Below, one piece after another: positions 52,608 to 61,366 of a stretch of DNA of 64,000 nucleotides. Below the pieces are notes generated by a model. It was given only the letters and a program-made list of their open reading frames with translations. It was not told the origin of the DNA and did no database searches. This DNA comes from Meridianimaribacter flavus (GTDB lineage: Bacteria; Bacteroidota; Bacteroidia; Flavobacteriales; Flavobacteriaceae): the NCBI RefSeq assembly GCF_004366715.1, contig NZ_SOQZ01000002.1, positions 124,001-188,000 of the forward strand. Direction: 5' to 3'. The position numbers and the translations under genes are program-made. Numbering within the stretch: the stretch's first letter is position 1; the number at the start of each line of letters is the position of its first letter.

Positions 52608-54161
52608 ATGAACAATATAAATATTCTTTGGGTTGACGATGAAATTGATTTACTTAAACCGCATATTCTCTTTTTAGAACAAAAGCAATATAAGGTTACT
52701 ACATGCAAAAGTGGTACTGAAGCCATCGAAATTATTAACGATACTAACTTTGATATTGTTTTTTTAGATGAAAACATGCCAGGACTTACAGGATTGGAAA
52801 CCTTAAATGAGATTAAAGAAAAGCGTGCTAACCTTCCTGTAGTTATGATTACTAAAAGTGAAGAAGAGTATATTATGGAAGAAGCTATAGGTAGTAAAAT
52901 AGCCGATTACCTTATAAAACCTGTAAACCCAAATCAAATACTACTGAGTTTAAAAAAGAATTTGGATCATTCTAGGTTAGTTTCAGAAAAGACAACTTCT
53001 AACTACCAACAAGAGTTTAGAAAAATAGCTATGGACTTATCTATGGTTAACTCTTTTAAAGAATGGGAAGAATTGTATCAAAAACTGATTTATTGGGAAT
53101 TACAGCTTGAAGACATTGAAGATGTTGGCATGACTGAGATTTTAGAATCTCAAAAAAGTGAAGCTAACCAACAGTTTGGAAAATTTATAGACAAGAACTA
53201 CCCTAGTTGGTTTGATCACAACACCGAAGCACCAATAATGTCACATACCTTATTTAAAGAAAAGGTTGTACCTGAATTAAGCGACAAACAACCAACTCTT
53301 TTTGTGGTTATTGATAATTTACGTTACGACCAATGGAAAGCATTTGAGCCTATTGTAAACAATTACTACAAAAAAACATACGAAGAGCCGTTTTACAGTA
53401 TTCTCCCTACAGCTACGCAATATGCAAGAAATGCTATTTTTTCTGGTTTAATGCCAAGTGATATGGAAAAGCTACATCCAGACCTTTGGAAAAACGACAC
53501 TGATGATGGTGGTAAAAATTTACACGAAGCTGAGTTTCTTGATGCACAATTAAAACGCTTAGGGTTATCGCACTTAAAACATGAGTATCACAAAATCACA
53601 AACCTAAAGTCTGGAAAGAAACTAGTTGAAAACTTTAAAGCTTTAAAAGACAACGACCTTACTGTAGTGGTTTACAATTTTGTAGATATGCTTTCTCACG
53701 CTAAAACCGAAATGGAAGTCGTAAAAGAGTTAGCTTCAAACGATAAGGCATACAGATCTTTAACACAAAGCTGGTTTAAAAACTCTCCATTATTAGAAAT
53801 GATTCAACAAGCACAGCTTCTTGGTTTTAAGCTTATTTTAACTACAGACCATGGAACCATTAATGTAAAAAACCCATCAAGAGTAATTGGTGATAGAGAT
53901 ACTAGTTTAAATTTAAGATACAAAACTGGACGTAGCCTAACTTATGAAAATAAAGATGTACTTGCAGCTAAAGATCCAAAGACCATACATTTGCCTTCAA
54001 TCACGATGAGTAGCTCTTATATCTTCGCAAAAGGCGATGTCTTTTTAGCTTATCCAAACAATTATAACCATTATGTAAGCTATTACAGAAACACTTATCA
54101 ACATGGTGGAGTGTCTCTAGAAGAAATGATTATTCCGTTTGTTGTCATGAGTCCAAAATAA
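52608..54161 (+). CDS. porX: PorX: T9SS response regulator with PglZ domain, 517 aa
   Basis: Residues 1-120 are a receiver with D10, D11, D54 (FLDENM) and the switch Lys in LIKPVN; a helical linker follows and residues from about 210 form the alkaline-phosphatase-like PglZ domain (FVVIDNLRYDQW, LPTATQYARNAIFSG and TTDHGTINV metal-site motifs). PorX controls type IX secretion genes in partnership with PorY, which is not in the window. Five T9SS cargo genes occur here. It is the first gene of a plus-strand run with tsaE. Confidence 0.95.
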   Translation: MNNINILWVDDEIDLLKPHILFLEQKQYKVTTCKSGTEAIEIINDTNFDIVFLDENMPGLTGLETLNEIKEKRANLPVVMITKSEEEYIMEEAIGSKIADYLIKPVNPNQILLSLKKNLDHSRLVSEKTTSNYQQEFRKIAMDLSMVNSFKEWEELYQKLIYWELQLEDIEDVGMTEILESQKSEANQQFGKFIDKNYPSWFDHNTEAPIMSHTLFKEKVVPELSDKQPTLFVVIDNLRYDQWKAFEPIVNNYYKKTYEEPFYSILPTATQYARNAIFSGLMPSDMEKLHPDLWKNDTDDGGKNLHEAEFLDAQLKRLGLSHLKHEYHKITNLKSGKKLVENFKALKDNDLTVVVYNFVDMLSHAKTEMEVVKELASNDKAYRSLTQSWFKNSPLLEMIQQAQLLGFKLILTTDHGTINVKNPSRVIGDRDTSLNLRYKTGRSLTYENKDVLAAKDPKTIHLPSITMSSSYIFAKGDVFLAYPNNYNHYVSYYRNTYQHGGVSLEEMIIPFVVMSPK

Positions 54162-54201
54162 TCTATGTAATGCAAAAAAATCCGACGAAATACACTTTTT
54201 A

Positions 54202-54233
54202 TTGGTTTTTCTCGAATTTTATTCTTATACTTG
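54202..54233 (+). promoter_or_regulatory. Promoter of tsaE
   Basis: TATACTTG at 54226-54233 is a one-mismatch TAnnTTTG, with TTG at 54202-54204 21 nt upstream as the -33 element. It supports a separate start for tsaE in the 100-bp gap after porX. Confidence 0.4.
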
Positions 54234-54263
54234 TGCTGAATTTTATACTTAGCAAGTACAATT

Positions 54264-54719
54264 TTGGAAATAACTTATCAAATATCTGATATTCATTCAA
54301 TTGCTGAAGCAGTTATAAAACATGCATCTTCTAGAACAATTTTGTTTTACGGAGAAATGGGTGTTGGCAAAACTACACTCATAAAAGCGATTGTTGAACA
54401 TCTTGGTAGTAATGATTTGGTAAGTAGTCCAACATTCTCACTTGTTAACGAATATTCATCTCCTTCTGATACGATTTTTCATTTTGATTTTTATAGAATT
54501 GAAAACGAGGAAGAAGCATTAAATTTTGGTGTTGAAGATTACTTCTACTCTAGTGCATGGAAACTTGTAGAATGGCCAGAAAAAATTCCAAATTTAATAC
54601 CAGATGACGCAGAAATTATAACAATTCTTTCTGATGAAAATGGTAAAAGAACCCTCAAATTTGACCAAAACATAAAATTAACCAAAAAAAAACCTATGGA
54701 GCAGCAAAATTTTTTGTAA
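54264..54719 (+). CDS. tsaE: TsaE: tRNA threonylcarbamoyladenosine ATPase, 151 aa
   Basis: The P-loop GEMGVGKTTLIKA, then SSPTFSLVNEY and HFDFYRIENEEEA give the TsaE signature; it works with TsaD and TsaB to modify A37 of ANN-reading tRNAs. There is no ATG after the in-frame stop at 54237; the start is read as TTG 54264. The C-terminal tail (after residue 135) is long and basic. Confidence 0.93.
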   Translation: MEITYQISDIHSIAEAVIKHASSRTILFYGEMGVGKTTLIKAIVEHLGSNDLVSSPTFSLVNEYSSPSDTIFHFDFYRIENEEEALNFGVEDYFYSSAWKLVEWPEKIPNLIPDDAEIITILSDENGKRTLKFDQNIKLTKKKPMEQQNFL

Positions 54720-54837
54720 AAAAAGTGGCATCACACCAATAGAGCATAGTTGCAAAGTACGGAAAAACCGTAACGTTCAAGCGATTTCTGAAAATTATTT
54801 TAACATTTCTTTAACAGAATTTAACTCCTGTTGATTC

Positions 54838-54845
54838 TAAATTTG
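54838..54845 (+). promoter_or_regulatory. -7 promoter box upstream of the 48-aa gene
   Basis: TAAATTTG is an exact TAnnTTTG match, 31 nt before the ATG at 54876. Confidence 0.6.
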
Positions 54846-54875
54846 AAGTAATTAATTAATTAAATCCCTTGAATT

Positions 54876-55022
54876 ATGAAAACAAAAAAGTATGTATTAG
54901 CAGTTGCTATTTTCGGTGGAATGTTATTTGCAGCACAGGCTACAAATTTAATTGACTTAAATGACCAAACAACAACAAACATCGAAAAAGCAAAAATCAA
55001 AATTCCAGGTCAAGGAAAATAG
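54876..55022 (+). CDS. Small exported peptide, 48 aa
   Basis: MKTKKYVLAVAIFGGMLFAAQA is a clear Sec signal with an AQA cleavage site; about 26 mature residues follow, rich in Thr, Asn and Lys, ending in PGQGK. I recall similar small proteins in other flavobacteria; their role is unknown. Its 3' end overlaps the next gene by 62 nt in another frame, and it has its own promoter. Confidence 0.7.
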   Translation: MKTKKYVLAVAIFGGMLFAAQATNLIDLNDQTTTNIEKAKIKIPGQGK

Positions 55023-55512
55023 TGCTAAGTCATTAGTATATGGAACTATTATTGCTACTTTAATAGCTTTAACTCCATATATTTTTACCTTTTACGAGAG
55101 TGTCCCTAACGTTAAAGTTTGGGACACTTTTTTGTTTACATATAGCAGTAACTATTACACTAGTGCACAAATCACAGCTTGGACACTTATGAATAAGTTA
55201 ATTCCATTATTACTTATTTTTGTTTGGTTTTTTACATCAAGACATTGGTGGTATCATGCACTATTAGTGCCAATTGCAATGTATGTATATCAAGTAATTG
55301 AAATATTTAATGACGATTTAGAGTTTATAGATACTAGCAAGCAAATTTTTTATTTACTACCTGTTATGGCTATAGTTGTTCCTTCAATATACCTTATAAG
55401 AGTTAGAATCTTTGATAAATTAAATGATGCTGATAAGACTATGCAAGACTTAGAAGATGAATTTAAAATTAAGCCAAAAGGTATTTTAGGAAAACTTAAA
55501 GATTACTTTTAA
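54961..55512 (+). CDS. Membrane protein, 183 aa, overlapping the small peptide gene
   Basis: A charged N-terminal tail of about 25 residues is followed by four hydrophobic helices (beginning LVYGTIIATLIALTPYIF, then LLLIFVWFF and others) and a charged C-terminal tail. No domain is recognised; the type is frequent in flavobacteria beside ald. The ATG at 54961 lies inside the upstream gene (62-nt overlap); no later start is convincing. Confidence 0.7.
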   Translation: MTKQQQTSKKQKSKFQVKENSAKSLVYGTIIATLIALTPYIFTFYESVPNVKVWDTFLFTYSSNYYTSAQITAWTLMNKLIPLLLIFVWFFTSRHWWYHALLVPIAMYVYQVIEIFNDDLEFIDTSKQIFYLLPVMAIVVPSIYLIRVRIFDKLNDADKTMQDLEDEFKIKPKGILGKLKDYF

Positions 55513-55569
55513 AGAGTTCTTTTAAAATTCAAATTATTATTTGTAATTTGAATATTATTTCAATCACAA

Positions 55570-56769
55570 ATGAGTAAATCTTTATCTCCTTTTACAAGGG
55601 CTCAACTTTTGCCTCAAGAAGAAAAACTAGAAGTTTTAAGAAAAAAAGGCAATCTATACATTGGTATTCCAAAAGAAACTTATTTTCAAGAGAAAAGAGT
55701 TTGTTTAACTCCTGATGCAGTATCTGCTTTAGTGTCAAATGGACATAGAGTAATGATAGAATCTGGAGCTGGCGAAGGTGCTAACTTTAAAGACAAAAAC
55801 TACAGTGAAGCAGGTGCTGAAGTTACCAAAGATACAGCTAAGGTCTACTCTAACCCTATTATTCTAAAAGTTGAACCACCTTCTCTTGACGAAATAAAAC
55901 TTATTAATCCGCAAACGCTTCTTATTTCTGCATTACAGTTAAAAACTCAAAGTAAAAAATACTTTGAAGCTCTTGCTTCTAAACGAATTACAGCTTTAGC
56001 TTTTGAATTTATTAAAGATGAAGATGGTGCATATCCTGCTGTGCGATCACTTAGTGAAATTGCTGGAACAGCTTCAATTTTAATTGCTTCAGAATTACTA
56101 TCTAATGTTAATGGTGGTAACGGATTAATGTTTGGTAATATTAGTGGTGTTCCTCCTACTGAAGTTGTAATTATAGGTGCTGGTACTGTTGGTGAATTTG
56201 CTGCACGTTCAGCAATTGGGCTTGGAGCCAATGTAAAGGTTTTTGACAATTCTATTACCAAATTACGTTGTTTACAGTCTAACTTAGGAAGAACAATATA
56301 TACCTCAACCATTCAACCAAAAAACTTAATTAAAGCCCTAAAACGCTGTGATGTTGCTATTGGAGCTGTAAGAGGAACCAATAGAGCTCCTATTGTTGTT
56401 ACTGAAGAAATGGTTGGCAGTATGAAAAATGGATCTGTTGTAATAGATGTTAGTATTGATATGGGAGGCTGTTTTGAAACTAGTGAAATTACAAATCATG
56501 ACCATCCAACTTTTGAAGTCAATGGAGTTACTCACTATTGTGTACCTAATATTCCTGCTCGATACTCTAGATCTGCATCAGTTTCTATCAGTAATATTTT
56601 TACACCTTATCTACTAAAAATTGCTGAAGATGGTGGTATTGAAGATGCTATCAGGTTTGATAGAGGTTTAAAAAATGGTTTATACTTATATCATGGTGTT
56701 TTAACCAATAAGTCGGTAGCTGATTGGTTTGGTCTTAACTATAATGACGTAAACTTGCTTATTTTTTAG
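55570..56769 (+). CDS. ald: Alanine dehydrogenase, 399 aa
   Basis: The N-terminal GIPKETYFQEKRVCLTPDAV and the NAD-binding VVIIGAGTVGEFAARSAIGLGANV give the AlaDH/PNT family; the C-terminal VNGVTHYCVPNIPARYSRSAS is alanine-dehydrogenase-like, with the full single-chain length. It converts L-alanine to pyruvate and ammonia with NAD. A gap of 57 nt separates it from the membrane protein gene. Confidence 0.93.
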   Translation: MSKSLSPFTRAQLLPQEEKLEVLRKKGNLYIGIPKETYFQEKRVCLTPDAVSALVSNGHRVMIESGAGEGANFKDKNYSEAGAEVTKDTAKVYSNPIILKVEPPSLDEIKLINPQTLLISALQLKTQSKKYFEALASKRITALAFEFIKDEDGAYPAVRSLSEIAGTASILIASELLSNVNGGNGLMFGNISGVPPTEVVIIGAGTVGEFAARSAIGLGANVKVFDNSITKLRCLQSNLGRTIYTSTIQPKNLIKALKRCDVAIGAVRGTNRAPIVVTEEMVGSMKNGSVVIDVSIDMGGCFETSEITNHDHPTFEVNGVTHYCVPNIPARYSRSASVSISNIFTPYLLKIAEDGGIEDAIRFDRGLKNGLYLYHGVLTNKSVADWFGLNYNDVNLLIF

Positions 56770-56849
56770 TTCAATTCATCTTTACTAAGTTGGAGTTTTG
56801 CTAAGGTTAAAAAGGGTTGTATTTTTACAGAAAATTTTCAATTTAACTA

Positions 56850-57221
56850 ATGAAATTAATACAACGTATAGGTTACTACTTAGGAGGATTTTCAATAGGT
56901 TTAATACTTTTAGCTTTTTTTTTAAGAGGAAAAAATACTTCGTGTGATTATGGTCCAAACGCAAGAACCATTAAAAACATTTCAATTAAAAAACGATTGC
57001 TCTCTGATGAAACGAAAGCAATTATGAATACTCATGATATAGACACTACTACTATCACTAATTTAATTTTAACTGGAGATGTTAACTTTCAAGAAAGTGA
57101 TACAAAGTCTGAAGATTGCAAAACTTATGTAATTGAAAACAAGTTAAATAAAAGTGATATTGCACTTCATATCAAAAACTGTGATTCAGTAGCTACTGTT
57201 CTTTCAATAGATTTTAAATAA
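56850..57221 (+). CDS. Conserved small membrane-anchored protein, 123 aa
   Basis: One N-terminal helix (YYLGGFSIGLILLAFFL) is followed by a soluble part with conserved-looking SCDYGPNARTIKNI. I recall this pattern in other flavobacteria, perhaps filed under DUF4258, but no function is known. It follows ald by 80 nt and is closed by a bidirectional terminator. Confidence 0.65.
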   Translation: MKLIQRIGYYLGGFSIGLILLAFFLRGKNTSCDYGPNARTIKNISIKKRLLSDETKAIMNTHDIDTTTITNLILTGDVNFQESDTKSEDCKTYVIENKLNKSDIALHIKNCDSVATVLSIDFK

Positions 57222-57248
57222 AAAAGACTTGGATAACCAAGTCTTTTT
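57221..57248. terminator. Bidirectional terminator
   Basis: A perfect 12-bp stem (AAAAAGACTTGG / CCAAGTCTTTTT) with loop ATAA lies exactly between the convergent stops of the membrane-anchored protein (57221) and the lyase (57254). Confidence 0.9.
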
Positions 57249-57253
57249 TATTT

Positions 57254-60200
57254 TTATCGAATAGGAATTTTTTTAACAAGTGCTTTATCATCGTATATCA
57301 ATCTAATGATATAGATTCCTCTAGAGAATGAGCTTGTATCTATTTCTTTTATAACAGTTGACTCATCTTCTTCTTCAAAATCAATAGAAAACACGTATTT
57401 TCCAGTAATATCAAATATAGACATGTTATTCACATTAACGCTTTGATAACCTGATACACGTACTTTTAACACATCTGTTTGTGGGTCTTGATATACAATA
57501 AAATCAAACTCTTCAGGCTCATCAGGAGTTTCTATTGATGAACAATCAACCACTGAAACAATCACTGAGGTCTCATCAAAATCTAACGCATTAAATACTG
57601 TTACTGAATATTCTAAACTCTCTTCAGGTGATACAGTTATGCTTTCAGTTGTATCTCCTGTACTCCATAAATACTCATCTCCTCCTGAAGCAGTAAGTGT
57701 AACAGTCTCACCTAAACAAATTTCATTTTGCTCAACATCAACAACTGCTGTAACTTCTTCTAACACATTAACTGTTATTTGCTTCTCATCTTCACAATTG
57801 TTTATAAATCCAGTAACTGAATATGTTGTTGTAACACTAGGATTAACAGCTATGTTAGGCTGAGTTGCACCATTGCTCCATTGGTAACTATTAGCTCCTG
57901 TTGCTGATAAAGTAATATAATCACCTTGCAGTATCATAACTTCATCTCCATTTTGAATAATAACATTCGGGTTAGGATTAACAGTAACTGTGACTTCATC
58001 TTCATCTTGTTGATCACCTACATAAGCAATAACCGAATAAGTTGATGTTGAACTAGGACTTACTGTTATACTTTGTGTAGTAGCTCCTGTACTCCATAGA
58101 TAACTTTCTCCTCCAGAAGCTGTTAAAACAGTTTCGTAACCTTGACAAATACTAACATCATCTCCTGCATTGGCAATTACTAGGTCTTCAACTGACACTA
58201 AAACAGAATCTGATGCTTCACAGCCATTTGTAAATCCTGTAACTGAATAAGTTGTGGCCTCTGCTGGACTTACTGTTATACTTTGGGTAGTTTCTCCTGT
58301 ACTCCATAAATAAGTATCTGCTCCAGTAGCTGTAAGCGTAGTGCTTTCTCCTACACTTATTGTAACATTAGAACCTGCGTCAACAATTGGTAATTCATTT
58401 ACAGTAACCATCACTTGATCAGTACTTGAACAACTGTTTTCAAAAACTTCAACTGAATATGTTGTTGTTTCACTTGGTGATACAGTTATACTTTCTGTAG
58501 TTTCTCCAGTACTCCATAAATATGTACTTCCTCCTGAGGCTGTTAGCGTAATAGAGCTACCTAAACAAACAGACACATCTTCTCCTGCATTAGCTATGGG
58601 ATATGCATTTACTGTTACAGTAACATCATCTTGATCTGAATTACTTCCAGATTCATCAAAAACTGTAACAGTGTAGATTGTTGTTTCAATTGGACTTACT
58701 GTAATGCTTTGTGTGGTTTCACCTGTACTCCACTCATACGTTGCTCCTCCTATAGCAGTTAAAACAACCTCTTCTCCTTCACAAATTGACACATCTTCTC
58801 CTGCATCAGCAACTACAGTGCTACCTTGCAAAAAAACTGTAACAGTGTTCGTGTTTTCACATCCATTTGTAAATCCTGTAACTGAATAAGTTGTTGTCTC
58901 TACAGGACTTACTGTTATACTTTGGGTAGTTTCACCTGTACTCCATAAATAAGTATCTGCTCCTGTAGCTGTAAGCGTAGTGCTTTCTCCTACATTTATT
59001 GTAACATTAGAACCTGCATCAACAATTGGTAATTCATTTACAGTAACCATTACTTCATCAGTACTTGAACAATTATCTTCAAAAACCTCTACTGAATATG
59101 TTGTTGTTTCACTTGGTGATACTGTTATACTTTGGGTAGTTTCTCCTGTACTCCACAAATAAGCACCTCCTTCTGAGGCTGTTAATACAATAGAATCTCC
59201 AAAACAAATGGAAACATCATCACCTGCATTTGCAACAGGAATTAGGTTTACAGTAACAGTTACATCATCGGAATCTGAATTACTACCAGACTCATCAAAT
59301 ACAGTTACAGTATATGTTGTTGTCTCGTTAGGAGTTACTGTTATACTCTGTGTGGTTTCACCTGTACTCCACTCATATGTTGCTCCTCCTGTAGCAGTTA
59401 AAACCACCTCTTCTCCTTCACAAATGGACACATCTTCTCCTGCATTGGCAGTAATGTCTGTTGGATCTAACATCATTCCATTTAAATAGTACTCTAAATT
59501 CGTGTACCCATCGGGCTGAACAATGTTTCTATCAGAGGGATCATTGACATTAAGCCCGTTAGAAATCTCCCATTCATTTGGCATTCCATCATTGTCTGTG
59601 TCAAAATCAGATGATCTAATGTTAATTGGTGTTGTGCTAATATTACTTAAAAAAGCTTGGTAATGTGGTTTGCCAGCCATCGTGAATGGTGAATTAACCG
59701 TTAATAAATCTCCATTATTTACATTTGTTATATAATAATCATCAACATCATCCAAGTTAGAATTTGCAACACCTAACTCATTTAATGTTTTATTTGCACC
59801 TACATCAGTTTTTACGTGTTCCAGTGATTCTAATGCTGACAGGATAACCCAATCATGGCCTAATAATGGATGTTGTGTAGATACAAAAAATTCAGCTGGT
59901 GCAGGATCATCATCATAATAACTCACACCATTATAATTAAATGCATATGCGCCATCTGATGATCCAAAAGCAGTCCACGTATCATTGTTATTTGGCAAAC
60001 TTGGATCTGTAACAGTTGATGGTAAATGTAAATTACCTTTAGAATATATTTGAGGGTCTACACTTTCTTTGTCAATTTTATTCATTTCACCTAAAGGTCT
60101 TGCAGCGTCTGTTATATAATAATTGTTTATTTCATTAAGGCTAGGATAACCATTAGCTGGTCTATTAATTCTGTATCGATAACCATAAATAACATTATTA

Positions 60201-60892
60201 ATAACATCAGCTCTTCCGTTTGTAGGTGTATTTGGGTGTCTATGACCTATTTGAAAAAATAAATTTCCTAGCATGCTTAAATTTTGAGCATTTTGAGGAT
60301 TGCTAGGATTACCCATTATTGAACCTGTTTTAGATTCTGCGATTATACTATTTTGAATAGTAATGTTAGAAGTATTACCTGTAAAAGAAAGGCATTCATC
60401 TCCACCCCAAGACACTGAACAGTGATCTACAATAACATTTGTACAACTATAGCACTGAAATGAATCAGCGTTACTCCCACCAGTGTAATATACAGGTCTT
60501 ACTCTAATATGCCTGAAAATCATGTTATTTCTACCTGATATTTCAAAAATTGGACTATTTCCTAGGTTTCCTGTAAAAGTAATTCCTCCTTCTGGAGCAG
60601 TTTGACCAGCTATTGTAACATTATCATAGGCCGTTGATAATGAACTTAAACAGTTTATAGTACCTGAAACATCGAAAACAATAATTCTTGTTCCTGGAGT
60701 TTCAAATGCCTCACGAAAACTACCGGGTCCACTATCATTAAGGTTTGTAACATGTATAACTGTACCGCCACGACCACCAGTTACATAAGCTCCAGCTCCG
60801 CTTGCTGTTGGGAATGCTAGCTGTGCGCTTAAGTTAACACTTGTAAAAAAGGTTATTAATAAAAGTATGGATTTTACATAAAATTTGTTCAT
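57254..60892 (-). CDS. Pectate-lyase-like T9SS protein with nine Ig-like repeats, about 1212 aa
   Basis: After a signal peptide (ending LSAQ) comes a parallel beta-helix of pectate-lyase type: GGRGGTVIHVTNLNDSGPGSFREA, then IAGQTAPEGG and VDHCSVSWGGDE. A short calcium-binding-like DTDNDGMPNEWE segment follows at about 450. Nine repeats of about 70 residues (each with LTATGG, WSTGETTQSITVSP and TTYSV) come next, then a T9SS type A domain (SRGIYIIRLIY, VKKIPIR). The likely role is polysaccharide breakdown at the surface. The start is set at ATG 60892; 60925 is also open. The repeats arose partly by a 639-bp duplication. Confidence 0.88.
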   Translation of the reverse strand: MNKFYVKSILLLITFFTSVNLSAQLAFPTASGAGAYVTGGRGGTVIHVTNLNDSGPGSFREAFETPGTRIIVFDVSGTINCLSSLSTAYDNVTIAGQTAPEGGITFTGNLGNSPIFEISGRNNMIFRHIRVRPVYYTGGSNADSFQCYSCTNVIVDHCSVSWGGDECLSFTGNTSNITIQNSIIAESKTGSIMGNPSNPQNAQNLSMLGNLFFQIGHRHPNTPTNGRADVINNVIYGYRYRINRPANGYPSLNEINNYYITDAARPLGEMNKIDKESVDPQIYSKGNLHLPSTVTDPSLPNNNDTWTAFGSSDGAYAFNYNGVSYYDDDPAPAEFFVSTQHPLLGHDWVILSALESLEHVKTDVGANKTLNELGVANSNLDDVDDYYITNVNNGDLLTVNSPFTMAGKPHYQAFLSNISTTPINIRSSDFDTDNDGMPNEWEISNGLNVNDPSDRNIVQPDGYTNLEYYLNGMMLDPTDITANAGEDVSICEGEEVVLTATGGATYEWSTGETTQSITVTPNETTTYTVTVFDESGSNSDSDDVTVTVNLIPVANAGDDVSICFGDSIVLTASEGGAYLWSTGETTQSITVSPSETTTYSVEVFEDNCSSTDEVMVTVNELPIVDAGSNVTINVGESTTLTATGADTYLWSTGETTQSITVSPVETTTYSVTGFTNGCENTNTVTVFLQGSTVVADAGEDVSICEGEEVVLTAIGGATYEWSTGETTQSITVSPIETTIYTVTVFDESGSNSDQDDVTVTVNAYPIANAGEDVSVCLGSSITLTASGGSTYLWSTGETTESITVSPSETTTYSVEVFENSCSSTDQVMVTVNELPIVDAGSNVTISVGESTTLTATGADTYLWSTGETTQSITVSPAEATTYSVTGFTNGCEASDSVLVSVEDLVIANAGDDVSICQGYETVLTASGGESYLWSTGATTQSITVSPSSTSTYSVIAYVGDQQDEDEVTVTVNPNPNVIIQNGDEVMILQGDYITLSATGANSYQWSNGATQPNIAVNPSVTTTYSVTGFINNCEDEKQITVNVLEEVTAVVDVEQNEICLGETVTLTASGGDEYLWSTGDTTESITVSPEESLEYSVTVFNALDFDETSVIVSVVDCSSIETPDEPEEFDFIVYQDPQTDVLKVRVSGYQSVNVNNMSIFDITGKYVFSIDFEEEDESTVIKEIDTSSFSRGIYIIRLIYDDKALVKKIPIR
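57545..59455 (-). repeat. Tandem Ig-like repeat region with a 639-bp higher-order unit
   Basis: Nine consecutive about 210-bp units in the lyase gene. Units 1-3 and 4-6 correspond one to one (unit 1 like 4, 2 like 5, 3 like 6) and are offset by 639 bp: the same GTACTCCACTCATA appears at 59364 and 58725. The last three units are more diverged. Confidence 0.85.
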
Positions 60893-61366
60893 GCCAAAGG
60901 CATGCAGATAATTTGGGGACTTCATTTGCTATTAATATTTGGGGCTACTATTATACTGCCAATCTATATAAATATTTTTTAAAAATACGTTTTAACGCAT
61001 TAATATTCGACAAAAAGAAAATATTTGAAATACTTTTCTTACAAATATAGATTTTTCAGGATGAAATAGTGATTTTAGCATCAACAAATATACGTGCAGA
61101 ATGTAAAAAAAGTCGACTAACTACATAATTTTAACGTTTAAAGGTAATTTCTTACAAAAAATCAATCTATTAGTTAAAATGTAAAAAAGTAAAACTATAG
61201 GCATATTATAGACTATTTTAAATTGTTTTAAATAAAGTTATTAGACTATATTCATTAACAAAAACAGTTCATAGTAGATATAAGTTCTTCCATCGATTAT
61301 TATCTATTGATTTAATTATATTATGTTTAATTTTACTAGCTTAGCTTGAAATTTTTAAATTATCAC
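60893..61366. other. Intergenic region, divergent promoters, 474 bp
   Basis: A very AT-rich gap between the divergent lyase gene and the polysaccharide cluster. On the minus strand a TATATTTG box at 61042-61049 could be the lyase promoter (leader of about 145 nt). ATTTGGGG occurs twice near 60912 and 60939. No other feature is supported. Confidence 0.45.
61042..61049 (-). promoter_or_regulatory. Possible -7 promoter box of the lyase gene
   Basis: TATATTTG on the minus strand is an exact TAnnTTTG match. No -33 element at the right distance is clear. Confidence 0.35.

Noticed and set aside
57545-59455. Regularly spaced repeats that might suggest a CRISPR array
   Set aside because: The units are about 210 bp, lie in one reading frame and encode Ig-like domains; there are no short identical repeats with unique spacers and no cas genes.
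57639-59489. Several plus-strand open frames opposite the lyase repeats
   Set aside because: They recur with the Ig-like repeats, are low-complexity Ser/Thr/Val antisense translations and have no start context; they are shadows of the repeat region.
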